A stretch of 64,000 nucleotides of DNA from positions 1 to 64,000 of the forward strand of contig NZ_JNKF01000013.1 in NCBI RefSeq assembly GCF_000702825.1, given 5' to 3'. Made by a program: the position numbers and the translations under genes. Every line of letters starts with the position of its first letter. The stretch's first letter is position 1. The notes beneath the pieces were generated by a model. That model saw nothing but the letters and a program-made list of their open reading frames with translations, searched no databases and was not told where the DNA came from. Positions 52,581 to 60,474 of this stretch are shown here, in pieces. The DNA comes from Prevotella sp. P6B1 (lineage in GTDB: Bacteria > Bacteroidota > Bacteroidia > Bacteroidales > Bacteroidaceae).

Positions 52581-53921
52581 ATGACAGAGGTTATCCGTCA
52601 TCGACTAAACGACTCGCCTTTTGCGAGATGGACAGTGCTCATCATCGTGGCAACAGCCATGATGATGGGCTATTTCGTTAATGACGTGATGTCGCCACTC
52701 GAAGCTATTCTCGAACTGCCCAAGAGTCAAGGAGGCTTAGGCTGGACACCATCCGACTATGGTTTCTTCTCAGGCGCAGGCAGCTTCATCAATGTATTCT
52801 TGCTGATGCTCTTCTTCTCAGGATTGATTCTCGACAAGATGGGCATCCGTTTTACAGGCACCTTAGCCTGCTCACTGATGGTGATTGGTACACTACTGAA
52901 GTTATACGGTGTCACCAATGATTTCGGTACAACCGAGATTGTTGTCTTCGGCTTCCAATTACCCATGTCGGTAGCTGTTGCATCTCTTGGCTTTGCTGTG
53001 TTCGGTGTTGGCTACGAGATGACAGGTATCACCGTCTCTAAAGCGATGGTACGCTGGTTCACCGGTCATGAGTTAGCCTTAGCCATGGGCATCCAGTTAG
53101 CTATGGCCCGATTAGGAACAGCCGCTGCACTGAGTATCTCGGCCCCAATAGCCCGTCATTATACGCTATCCACACCGCTGTTAGTAGCTGTAGCCTTCCT
53201 CGTGATTGGACTGTTGGCATTCTTAGTATTCTGTGTGATGGACCGCAAGTTGGATGTATCAGTACCAACAGATACATCGAACTCCGAAGAATTCCGCTTT
53301 GCAGATATCGGTATCACTCTGCGCAATCCAGGTTTCTGGCTGATAACACTTTTCTGCGTGCTATTCTACTCGGCTGTATCGCCCTTCCTCAAGTTCTCTA
53401 CCAAGCTGATGGTCATGAAGTATGGTGTCGATCCTGATATCGCAGGGTTCTTCTCATCGATAGCACCCTTTGGTACCATTCTTATGACACCATTATTCGG
53501 ACTGATTTACGACCGTTACGGCAAGGGTGTCACACTGGTCATTACCGGTGCGCTCATGCTGACAGCTGTACACTTCGGATTCTCACTGCCAATGCATAGC
53601 AGCACCATCGCCATTGCTCTGATGGTGACTCTCAGTATCGGCTATTCGTTAGCACCAGCAGCCTTATGGCCCTGTGTACCCAAGATTATCCCCTTAAAAT
53701 GCTTAGGCACTGCCTACTCGATGATATTCTTCATCCAGAACTTCGGACGCGCCATTATACCCATGTTTGTAGGTAGCGCCAACGAGACCGATCCAACTTA
53801 CACCACATCCATGCTCATCTTCGGCTTCACTGCTCTGGGTGCAGCCATCACAGCCATAGGCATACTGCTTATCGACAAGCATAAGCACTATGGTCTACAA
53901 CTACCAAATATCAAAAAGTAA
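52581..53921 (+). CDS. MFS transporter, paralogue of the first
   Basis: 446 residues with about 12 hydrophobic segments: FARWTVLIIVATAMMMGYFV, GLILDKMGIRFTGTLACSLM, GYEMTGITVSKAMVRWFTGH and SIGYSLAPAALWPCVPKI all have counterparts in the MFS protein at 49489 (for example SFSLVPASLWPSVPKL). It is shorter by lacking loop insertions. The two might transport related substrates or act as a pair. Its stop overlaps the convergent EEP gene by 11 bp. Confidence 0.88.
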   Translation: MTEVIRHRLNDSPFARWTVLIIVATAMMMGYFVNDVMSPLEAILELPKSQGGLGWTPSDYGFFSGAGSFINVFLLMLFFSGLILDKMGIRFTGTLACSLMVIGTLLKLYGVTNDFGTTEIVVFGFQLPMSVAVASLGFAVFGVGYEMTGITVSKAMVRWFTGHELALAMGIQLAMARLGTAAALSISAPIARHYTLSTPLLVAVAFLVIGLLAFLVFCVMDRKLDVSVPTDTSNSEEFRFADIGITLRNPGFWLITLFCVLFYSAVSPFLKFSTKLMVMKYGVDPDIAGFFSSIAPFGTILMTPLFGLIYDRYGKGVTLVITGALMLTAVHFGFSLPMHSSTIAIALMVTLSIGYSLAPAALWPCVPKIIPLKCLGTAYSMIFFIQNFGRAIIPMFVGSANETDPTYTTSMLIFGFTALGAAITAIGILLIDKHKHYGLQLPNIKK

Positions 53922-54840
53922 ATCGTACTATCAGCGGCAGATGGTCACTATAGCCTGAGTGATAACGCATACCTACATACGTTCGCTTGGGGCGATAGCC
54001 ACCATAGCGCGGTTCCTCTTCCAACAGGAAGAGCGGTGTATGAATCATTGTTGTATCCACCCGACTGGATAAAGCTGTGGTTGCCAATATATGGTCGATG
54101 CTCTCCCACTCCCCTTGATAGCGATAGGTGCCTTTCACACCATGTTCGCCTCGCGCTTCCTTCGTCAGGTTCATCAGTCCGTGTTGTGCATACAATCTCA
54201 TACTCGGACTATCAGCACCATCATTAAAGTCGCCAGCTATCAGTATCTTTGCTTCAGGCGACAGTACACGAATCGAATCAACCGATTGACACACCCTGTC
54301 GGCCACTGCCATACGGAAAGGACGACTGTACTTTTCTCCGCCAAACCTACTGGGCTGATGCACCACAAAGACATGGAGCGTATCGCCCGATACCGTCTCA
54401 CCACACACATACAAGACATCACGTGTTGGGCGCATGCCAACTACAGGCTGTACCCTGATGGCATTGTGACGGATTGGTGCAAACGTAAAAGGTGAATACA
54501 ATAGCGCCACATCGATACCACGCTGATCGGGCGAAGAAGTCATCAGGTATTCATAGCCTGCATTCCGAAGCAACGAACGTTTTGTCAGATCATGCAGTAC
54601 CGAGTCGTTCTCCACTTCACAGAGCGCTATCAAGTCAGGTATATGTTCATCCGAACAGGAAACCAGTTCCTGAGCAATATTGTTCAGTTTATGCCAATAG
54701 CGGTAGGAATTCCAATGACGTGTTGCTTCCGGCAAGTATTCTGTATCCTGTTTACCGTCATCATGCGTATAGTCGAACAGATTTTCGCAGTTCAGTTCGA
54801 CCAATGTAAAGAATCCCGATAACAGCAGACTAAGAATCAT
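53911..54840 (-). CDS. Endonuclease/exonuclease/phosphatase family protein
   Basis: 309 residues with a hydrophobic N terminus (MILSLLLSGFFTLVELN) that suggests export. EEP-fold catalytic motifs are in order: LIALCEVEND (metal Glu), VHQPSRFGG, AGDFND (Asp/Asn) and SDHLPL (Asp-His). Members range from nucleases to phosphodiesterases acting on nucleic acid, lipid or sugar phosphates; the substrate is open. It overlaps nhaC by 4 bp and is the last gene of the minus-strand cluster. Confidence 0.85.
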   Translation of the reverse strand: MILSLLLSGFFTLVELNCENLFDYTHDDGKQDTEYLPEATRHWNSYRYWHKLNNIAQELVSCSDEHIPDLIALCEVENDSVLHDLTKRSLLRNAGYEYLMTSSPDQRGIDVALLYSPFTFAPIRHNAIRVQPVVGMRPTRDVLYVCGETVSGDTLHVFVVHQPSRFGGEKYSRPFRMAVADRVCQSVDSIRVLSPEAKILIAGDFNDGADSPSMRLYAQHGLMNLTKEARGEHGVKGTYRYQGEWESIDHILATTALSSRVDTTMIHTPLFLLEEEPRYGGYRPKRTYVGMRYHSGYSDHLPLIVRFTF

Positions 54841-56234
54841 TTCCGTTTAATCTTCCACCCGAGTGCCGCTACGGCGATACTCGTGATAGGCGACAGAATA
54901 TTAAAGAAGCAATACGGCAGATAGGTGAGCGTAGCCACACCAAGCACCGTACTCTGCGTCAATCCGCATGTGTTCCAAGGCACCAGTACCGAAGTGACCG
55001 TAGCACCGTCCTCGCAACTGCGACTCAACAAACGGGCTTCGTAGCCACGGTTCTTATACACATCCTTGAACATCGAACTGGCTAACATAATCGATAGATA
55101 CTGATCGGCCATCGCAATATTACAAAACAGCGATGTACCAACAGTCGATGCTACCATCGATGCCGTACCACGTACCCAGTGTAAAACTACCTTCATCAGA
55201 TCCTGCAGCTGTCCGGTAGCCGTCAGAGCACCGCCGAAGGTCTGTGCACAGATAATCAACCAGATGGTAGGCATCATACCGCCCATACCGCTGGTCTGAA
55301 CCAGGTCGTTCAGCATGGGCACGCCCGTTTCGATGTTCGTGCTGCCATAGCACACCTGCATCATACCTTTATACGATGACAAGAAGCCATCATGACCAGA
55401 TATCTGACGAATCAGTTCCGGCTGCACCAGCAATCCTACGACCGCCGCCAATAGTATAGCCAAGAACAGAACCACCATCGAAGGCCAGCGCCGCGCAATC
55501 ATCACACCCGTCAACACCGGCACAATCAACAGCCACGGCGAGATCACGAACGTATGCTGCAGACCATCCATAAACTCCTGCACGTTGCCGTGTCCTGATA
55601 CATTCATCATCAGTCCGGCCACTAAGAAAATAGACAGCGAAATGATAAAGCTGGGCACCGTTGTGTAAAGCATGTAGCGGATATGCGTAAACAGCGGCGT
55701 CCCCGACACACTCGAAGCCAAAACTGTTGTATCACTCAATGGCGACAACTTATCGCCAAAGTAAGCACCGGTGATAATTGAACCGGCTATCCAGCCATCG
55801 TCGAACCCATGTGCCTTGCCTATACCCATTAGCGCGACACCAATGGTAGCTACGGTTGTCCACGACGAACCAATCATCAGACTCACCAAGGCACACAGCA
55901 CACTGCTACTCACTAAGAATACCTCGGGGCGGATAATCTGCATGCCGTAGTAAATCATCGTCGGCACAATGCCCGACACCATCCAGGTACCACCAATGGC
56001 ACCTATCAACAAAAGGATAATGATAGCCGGTGTACAACTGGCTATCTTATCCGTTATCTCTTTTTCCAGATTCTCCCACTCCAGTCGCTTCGAGAAGTGA
56101 CCAATTACCACACTCACAGCCGATGCAGCCAACAGCGACACCTGACTGGCACCATCCAATGTTGCGTTACCGAATACGGCAACGCAACATGTGATGAGTA
56201 CAATCAGTACTATAAATGGGATGAATGAAATCAT
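54837..56234 (-). CDS. nhaC: Na+/H+ antiporter NhaC family
   Basis: 465 residues with about 11 hydrophobic segments. GAYFGDKLSPLSDTTVLASS is the NhaC signature, and LIGSSWTTVATIGVALMGIG and the closing NTCGLTQSTVLGV also match. It exchanges Na+ for H+ (or malate/lactate-linked exchange in some members) across the inner membrane. It begins on the base next to the POT stop codon and overlaps the EEP gene, so the three form one unit. Confidence 0.9.
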   Translation of the reverse strand: MISFIPFIVLIVLITCCVAVFGNATLDGASQVSLLAASAVSVVIGHFSKRLEWENLEKEITDKIASCTPAIIILLLIGAIGGTWMVSGIVPTMIYYGMQIIRPEVFLVSSSVLCALVSLMIGSSWTTVATIGVALMGIGKAHGFDDGWIAGSIITGAYFGDKLSPLSDTTVLASSVSGTPLFTHIRYMLYTTVPSFIISLSIFLVAGLMMNVSGHGNVQEFMDGLQHTFVISPWLLIVPVLTGVMIARRWPSMVVLFLAILLAAVVGLLVQPELIRQISGHDGFLSSYKGMMQVCYGSTNIETGVPMLNDLVQTSGMGGMMPTIWLIICAQTFGGALTATGQLQDLMKVVLHWVRGTASMVASTVGTSLFCNIAMADQYLSIMLASSMFKDVYKNRGYEARLLSRSCEDGATVTSVLVPWNTCGLTQSTVLGVATLTYLPYCFFNILSPITSIAVAALGWKIKRK

Positions 56235-57755
56235 TTAGCAAACCTTTTCGAGACGCTTCATCATGGCGAACATAAACAGGGCAGCAACCACACATACGGC
56301 GATGAACACGCCCCAAACCACTGTCAGGTTGATGTCGCCCCACAGGTAACCACCTACACCCACCAGCTTATTACCGATGGCGGTAGATACAAACCATCCA
56401 CCCATCATCAGTCCCTTCAACTTTGGAGGAGCCACCTTCGATACAAACGAGATACCCATTGGGCTGAGCAGCAACTCACCGAATGTCAAGATCAGGTATG
56501 TACCTATCAGCCAGTAAGGCGATACGAATGTAGCAGCATCGCCTGCAGCCTTCTGCTCGTTTGGAGTCATCAGTCCCTGCGAAGCCAGCATCATCACGAT
56601 GAATGCCGATGCAGCAACCAACATACCGTAGGCAATCTTACGTGGAGGTGTTGGCTCCTTACCCTTGCTAGCCAGACTGCTGAAGATAGCCATCGATACT
56701 GGTGTAAGTGCAACTACATAGAATGGGTTGAACTGCTGGAAGATAGGAGCCGAAATAGCGACCTCGCCAGTAGCCTGAGTGTACTTATAGCCCAGTATGC
56801 CGAGTGCTACCAGGATGATAGCAGCCGAGATGCCTTTACCCTTTGGAGTCTTGCTCTGGAAGAGTGAGAAACCAGCATACACGATGAAGATGATCATCAC
56901 CAGGTTGATAACATCGAAAGGCATAGTGTCAGCACCGGTAGCCGACTTAGCTGTGAACTCGTCAGCAAAGTATGTCAGCGACAGACCGTTCTGGTGGAAA
57001 GCCATCCAGAAGAAGATAACCACAGCGAAAACCAGACACAGAGCAACTACGCGCTGTGCTGTCTCCTCCTTGGTCAGTTCTGGCTCGTTGCTGGCAGCCT
57101 GAGTCTTGTCGGCCTTGCCATTGCCACCCTCAACATGGCGGAATGTGCCACGGAAGATGTAGTAGATAGCAATAGAGAGGATGAGCGATGCACATGCGAT
57201 AGCAAAAGCAAAGTGATAGCTATCGTTAACGCTGGTACCCAGATTCTGCTGCGACCACTCCATGATACGTACAGCAGCCGTAGGAGCAAAAAGGGCACCG
57301 ATGTTAATGGCCATGTAGAACAGTGAGAAACCGGCATCGCGCTTGTTGGCATACTTTGGATCGTTATACAGGTCGCCTACCATTACCTGCAGGTTACCCT
57401 TGAAGAGCCCGGTACCGAAACCTATCAGCACCAACGCAGCCAGCATCACTACCAGAGCGAATGTGTCGCCACCCAGGGGAATAGACAGTAGCAGATAACC
57501 AGCAAACATAATCAGGATACCGATGGTAACCATTTTGCCAAAACCGAACTTATCGGCCAGCCATCCACCTACGATAGGCAGGAAATAAACCAGCATCAGG
57601 AAGTCGCTGTAGATTTCGCCTGCCCAACCGGCGTCCAAACCATAGTTAGCTCTCAAAAACAATGCAAATACGGCGAGCATGGTGTAATAACCGAAGCGCT
57701 CACCAGTGTTGGCCAGGGCCAACGCAAATAAACCTTTGGGTTGATTTTCGAACAT
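56235..57755 (-). CDS. Peptide transporter of the POT/PTR family
   Basis: 506 residues, about 14 hydrophobic segments. GERFGYYTMLAVFALFL is the POT N-terminal motif and FSLFYMAINIGALFAP is the family's second signature. The usual first Glu of ExxERF is Asn here (NTGERF), a residue linked to proton coupling in studied members. Probably proton-driven uptake of di- or tripeptides. It lies between a PorT-like barrel gene (12 bp) and nhaC (no gap). Confidence 0.88.
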   Translation of the reverse strand: MFENQPKGLFALALANTGERFGYYTMLAVFALFLRANYGLDAGWAGEIYSDFLMLVYFLPIVGGWLADKFGFGKMVTIGILIMFAGYLLLSIPLGGDTFALVVMLAALVLIGFGTGLFKGNLQVMVGDLYNDPKYANKRDAGFSLFYMAINIGALFAPTAAVRIMEWSQQNLGTSVNDSYHFAFAIACASLILSIAIYYIFRGTFRHVEGGNGKADKTQAASNEPELTKEETAQRVVALCLVFAVVIFFWMAFHQNGLSLTYFADEFTAKSATGADTMPFDVINLVMIIFIVYAGFSLFQSKTPKGKGISAAIILVALGILGYKYTQATGEVAISAPIFQQFNPFYVVALTPVSMAIFSSLASKGKEPTPPRKIAYGMLVAASAFIVMMLASQGLMTPNEQKAAGDAATFVSPYWLIGTYLILTFGELLLSPMGISFVSKVAPPKLKGLMMGGWFVSTAIGNKLVGVGGYLWGDINLTVVWGVFIAVCVVAALFMFAMMKRLEKVC

Positions 57756-57767
57756 AAATTAATTATT

Positions 57768-58586
57768 TTATTTGATTTTAGAATTCTTTGTTCTTATCAC
57801 ATCGAAGAGATAGGTACACTTGATAACAATATTACCGAAGTTGGAACGTGAGAAATAGTCACGTTTAGTATTACCATAAATATTACCCAGACCATAATAG
57901 TAACGGCCCTCTATCATGAAATGACCGAAATGACGGTTGCTGAACTCCAGACCAGCACCGACAGCAATGCCATAGTCGAACTTATTCTCAACAGCCATCG
58001 TATCCTGTGCCACTACCTGCGATGATCGCAGACTACCATACTGATACTCCTTACTCTCAGGATTAAAGGCATCCTCACGCACATCAAAGTTGGTCGTGGT
58101 CTTCTCGTTCAGGAAAAATCCGATCTGCGGTCCTAAATGAATGAACGCTTGTAGACCATTACGCTCACGTCCCCAACCCAGTCGGGCTAACAAGGGTATC
58201 TGCACGTAGGTCATCGAACGCTGATAAGCCAGATTCTGAGTAGGATCGGTATGCAATGGAACAGGCTGATCCTGCTTGTCCAATATCTTCTCCTTCCAAC
58301 CTATCTGTGCAAAGTTCAACTCTGCCGTAACGGCACAGATGCTACTAAAATATTTCTCACACGTATAACGCGCTGTCAGACCGCCGGTGATACCGCCTAA
58401 CTGTGATTGTGGCACCTTGGTTACAAATGCCACATTACTCATCACGTATCCGCCGTTTACACCAACGGCCAGATCATTACGGTAATCACCTACCTGCGCA
58501 GAAGCTGTGAATAGTGAACAGTAAATAGTGAATAGCATCACTATAATCACCCGCACATACTTCGCATTCAAAATATATCTCATCAT
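57768..58586 (-). CDS. PorT-like outer-membrane beta-barrel protein
   Basis: 272 residues from the ATG at 58586 (GTG at 58601 and ATG at 58583 are alternatives). The signal peptide core VMLFTIYCSLFTASA is encoded by heptamer repeat DNA. The mature part matches the small Bacteroidetes barrel family (OMP_b-brl_2): LAVGVNGGYVMSNV, LTARYTCEKYFSSI, VQIPLLARLGWG, FIHLGPQIGFFLNE, GAGLEFSNRHFGHFMIEGRY. Function unknown. It lies 21 bp after the LysM gene. Confidence 0.8.
   Translation of the reverse strand: MMRYILNAKYVRVIIVMLFTIYCSLFTASAQVGDYRNDLAVGVNGGYVMSNVAFVTKVPQSQLGGITGGLTARYTCEKYFSSICAVTAELNFAQIGWKEKILDKQDQPVPLHTDPTQNLAYQRSMTYVQIPLLARLGWGRERNGLQAFIHLGPQIGFFLNEKTTTNFDVREDAFNPESKEYQYGSLRSSQVVAQDTMAVENKFDYGIAVGAGLEFSNRHFGHFMIEGRYYYGLGNIYGNTKRDYFSRSNFGNIVIKCTYLFDVIRTKNSKIK
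58506..58533. repeat. Four heptamer repeats encoding a signal-peptide core
   Basis: Consecutive 7-mers TGTGAAT, AGTGAAC, AGTAAAT, AGTGAAT. On the minus strand they encode LFTIYCSLFT, the hydrophobic core of the PorT-like protein's signal peptide. A further CTATTCACTA lies at 58601-58610 at the end of the LysM gene. Confidence 0.65.
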
Positions 58587-58607
58587 TATTTCAGTCAACA
58601 CTATTCA

Positions 58608-59960
58608 CTAAAACTTGATTGTTTCAACCCTATTGTCGGGTGTGTAGTGAACAAACAATTGTGTATTATTTCTCAGACCGCCACTGCCATAGCGCTCAAA
58701 CTGCAAAGGTGTCTGTACATAGTCAGGATGACTCTTGGCACCCAAAAACTTCCTACCCTCACGATGCATACCGGTCAGGAAATAGTAAGCATGATCGAAA
58801 CCGGTAATAGCCAATCGTGGCAAGCGATTCTGCATGTCGGTATGGAAATTCCAACGGAACTTCTGCTGCAAACGCTTGGTCGATGCCGACAAAGGATTGT
58901 AGTAGAACACCGAAGGGATATATGTATTAAACTTGTAGAAATTCTCCAAATGTGTACGGGTATACATGAGCCAGTCGGTATAACCGAACATATTGATCAC
59001 CAGATCGGGATCGGTTACCTTCAGACCATTAAGTTTCGAGAAGGCGATACCCAATTCGGGCGAGCGCCCAGTATTCAGCACCACCACATTGGGTTTGGTC
59101 CGACTGAAAGCCTTCGAGAAATCGCTCTCGCCCGACTTGAGGTTTGTAATCGAGCATGTCATCTTTTCCTGCTCCAACTGTCGGCGCAATGCAGTCGTAA
59201 AACTCCCCTTCTGACTGGTCGAATCATTACAATCAATGATCACCGTGTGGTAATTCTTAAAGCCACGAACAAAGTGAGAAATCGTTGACGCGTTCTGCGT
59301 CACATGACTTTGATAAACCTGGAAAATATATTGGTTATCAGCCAGTTGTGGCGCATTAATCGAGAAAGGAATTAATAGTTTAATCTTATGTTTAGCCACA
59401 AAAGCCGACATCGCATCCATCTGTTTCGAATAGAGCGGACCGATAATCAGGTCACACTTAGCAGCAGCCTCGTCATGCAGTATCTGATGGATATCGCCAT
59501 CCTCAGCAGCATTCCAGGCATGCACATCAACCGAGATGCCACGCTGCTTCAAGCTGTCGCATGCCATCAACACGCCACGATAGTATTCCACCATACGTTT
59601 GCCGTCGCCATTCACATTGTGCAGCGGCAGTATCACACCCAGTCGGATGGCACGCTTACGGATATCATCTGTCTCATCGGGATCGGCATCCTTCACCACA
59701 GCCGTTGCCACCTGCTGCTTTGGAAAAGGGATGCGTAGCACCGTGCCTTTCTTCAGATTGAAATCAGGCTCCTTCATCTCGGGGTTAGCCTCCATCAGCT
59801 GGTCGATGGTGATCTCATACATACGCGATATGCCGAAGATAGTCTCCTTTTTCTTCACTTTATGCAGTCCGCGTATCTGTTCACCCTCTTGAGCCGAGGC
59901 CACACCAACTGCTATCCAGAAGGCGGAAAAGAACAAAAAATATCTTAAAACTCGCGTCAT
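58608..59960 (-). CDS. LysM plus periplasmic ligand-binding domain protein
   Basis: 450 residues. Signal peptide (FFLFFSAFWIAVGVASA-like stretch after MTRVLRY), a LysM domain at about 30-76 (LHKVKKKETIFGISRMYEIT), then a domain of the type I periplasmic-binding/receptor fold from about 95 (IRLGVILPLHNVNGDGKRMV, CDLIIGPLYSKQMDA, KLLIPFSINAPQLADNQYIF). LysM binds peptidoglycan glycan strands, so the ligand-binding domain would be fixed to the cell wall. The combination recalls LpoA-like activators of penicillin-binding proteins, but this is inference. First gene of the cluster; -7 box at 59995-59988. Confidence 0.8.
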   Translation of the reverse strand: MTRVLRYFLFFSAFWIAVGVASAQEGEQIRGLHKVKKKETIFGISRMYEITIDQLMEANPEMKEPDFNLKKGTVLRIPFPKQQVATAVVKDADPDETDDIRKRAIRLGVILPLHNVNGDGKRMVEYYRGVLMACDSLKQRGISVDVHAWNAAEDGDIHQILHDEAAAKCDLIIGPLYSKQMDAMSAFVAKHKIKLLIPFSINAPQLADNQYIFQVYQSHVTQNASTISHFVRGFKNYHTVIIDCNDSTSQKGSFTTALRRQLEQEKMTCSITNLKSGESDFSKAFSRTKPNVVVLNTGRSPELGIAFSKLNGLKVTDPDLVINMFGYTDWLMYTRTHLENFYKFNTYIPSVFYYNPLSASTKRLQQKFRWNFHTDMQNRLPRLAITGFDHAYYFLTGMHREGRKFLGAKSHPDYVQTPLQFERYGSGGLRNNTQLFVHYTPDNRVETIKF

Positions 59961-59987
59961 AAATTCAAATTTTAGTCATTTCGCGTA

Positions 59988-60047
59988 CAAAAGTACAAAA
60001 TAATTGTGAATTGGGGTAGAATATTTATGAATTATTTAGTAACTTTG
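59988..60047. promoter_or_regulatory. Divergent -7 elements between the LysM gene and the CTD gene
   Basis: Minus-strand TACTTTTG (59995-59988) is 27 nt before the LysM gene ATG; plus-strand TAACTTTG (60040-60047) is 19 nt before the ATG at 60067. No good -33 boxes. Confidence 0.5.
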
Positions 60048-60066
60048 CACTTTAAACAAGTAAAAA

Positions 60067-60471
60067 ATGAGATTTCAGCAGATAATCTTCACCGTTTGGG
60101 CCATGTTTGCCTCGCTTTTGGCCTGCGCACAGACCGACACAAGCGCCACCGACTCGACAGCCACCACAGGCTCCGAGAGCAAGCTTATCATGCCTAATGC
60201 ATTCTCGCCCAACAATGACAGTCATAACGACATCTACCAACCCAAGGAGTACAAGAACCTGGTAGAGTTCCACGCCTATATATTTAATAGGTGGGGACAG
60301 AAACTCTACGAGTGGAGCGACCCCTCTACAGGTTGGGACGGCACCTATAAGGGGCATGCTGTCAAAGAAGGTGTTTACTATGTACTGGTGAAGGCTCGCG
60401 GTGCTGATGATGTGGTGTATAACATCCGCAAGGACGTGAATCTGCTGAGAGGGTATTTTTCAAGTGAATAG
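60067..60471 (+). CDS. Stand-alone gliding-motility/T9SS type B-like C-terminal domain protein
   Basis: 134 residues. Signal peptide [20 protein letters not shown], a Thr/Ser-rich linker of about 20 residues, then a domain that reads like the CHU_C/gliding-type C-terminal domain: [58 protein letters not shown]. Normally this domain ends very large adhesins exported by type IX secretion; here it stands alone. The last codons (SSE, stop) are in AGTGAAT-type repeat sequence, and uvrA starts 3 bp later. Confidence 0.8.
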   Translation: MRFQQIIFTVWAMFASLLACAQTDTSATDSTATTGSESKLIMPNAFSPNNDSHNDIYQPKEYKNLVEFHAYIFNRWGQKLYEWSDPSTGWDGTYKGHAVKEGVYYVLVKARGADDVVYNIRKDVNLLRGYFSSE

Positions 60472-60474
60472 TTG

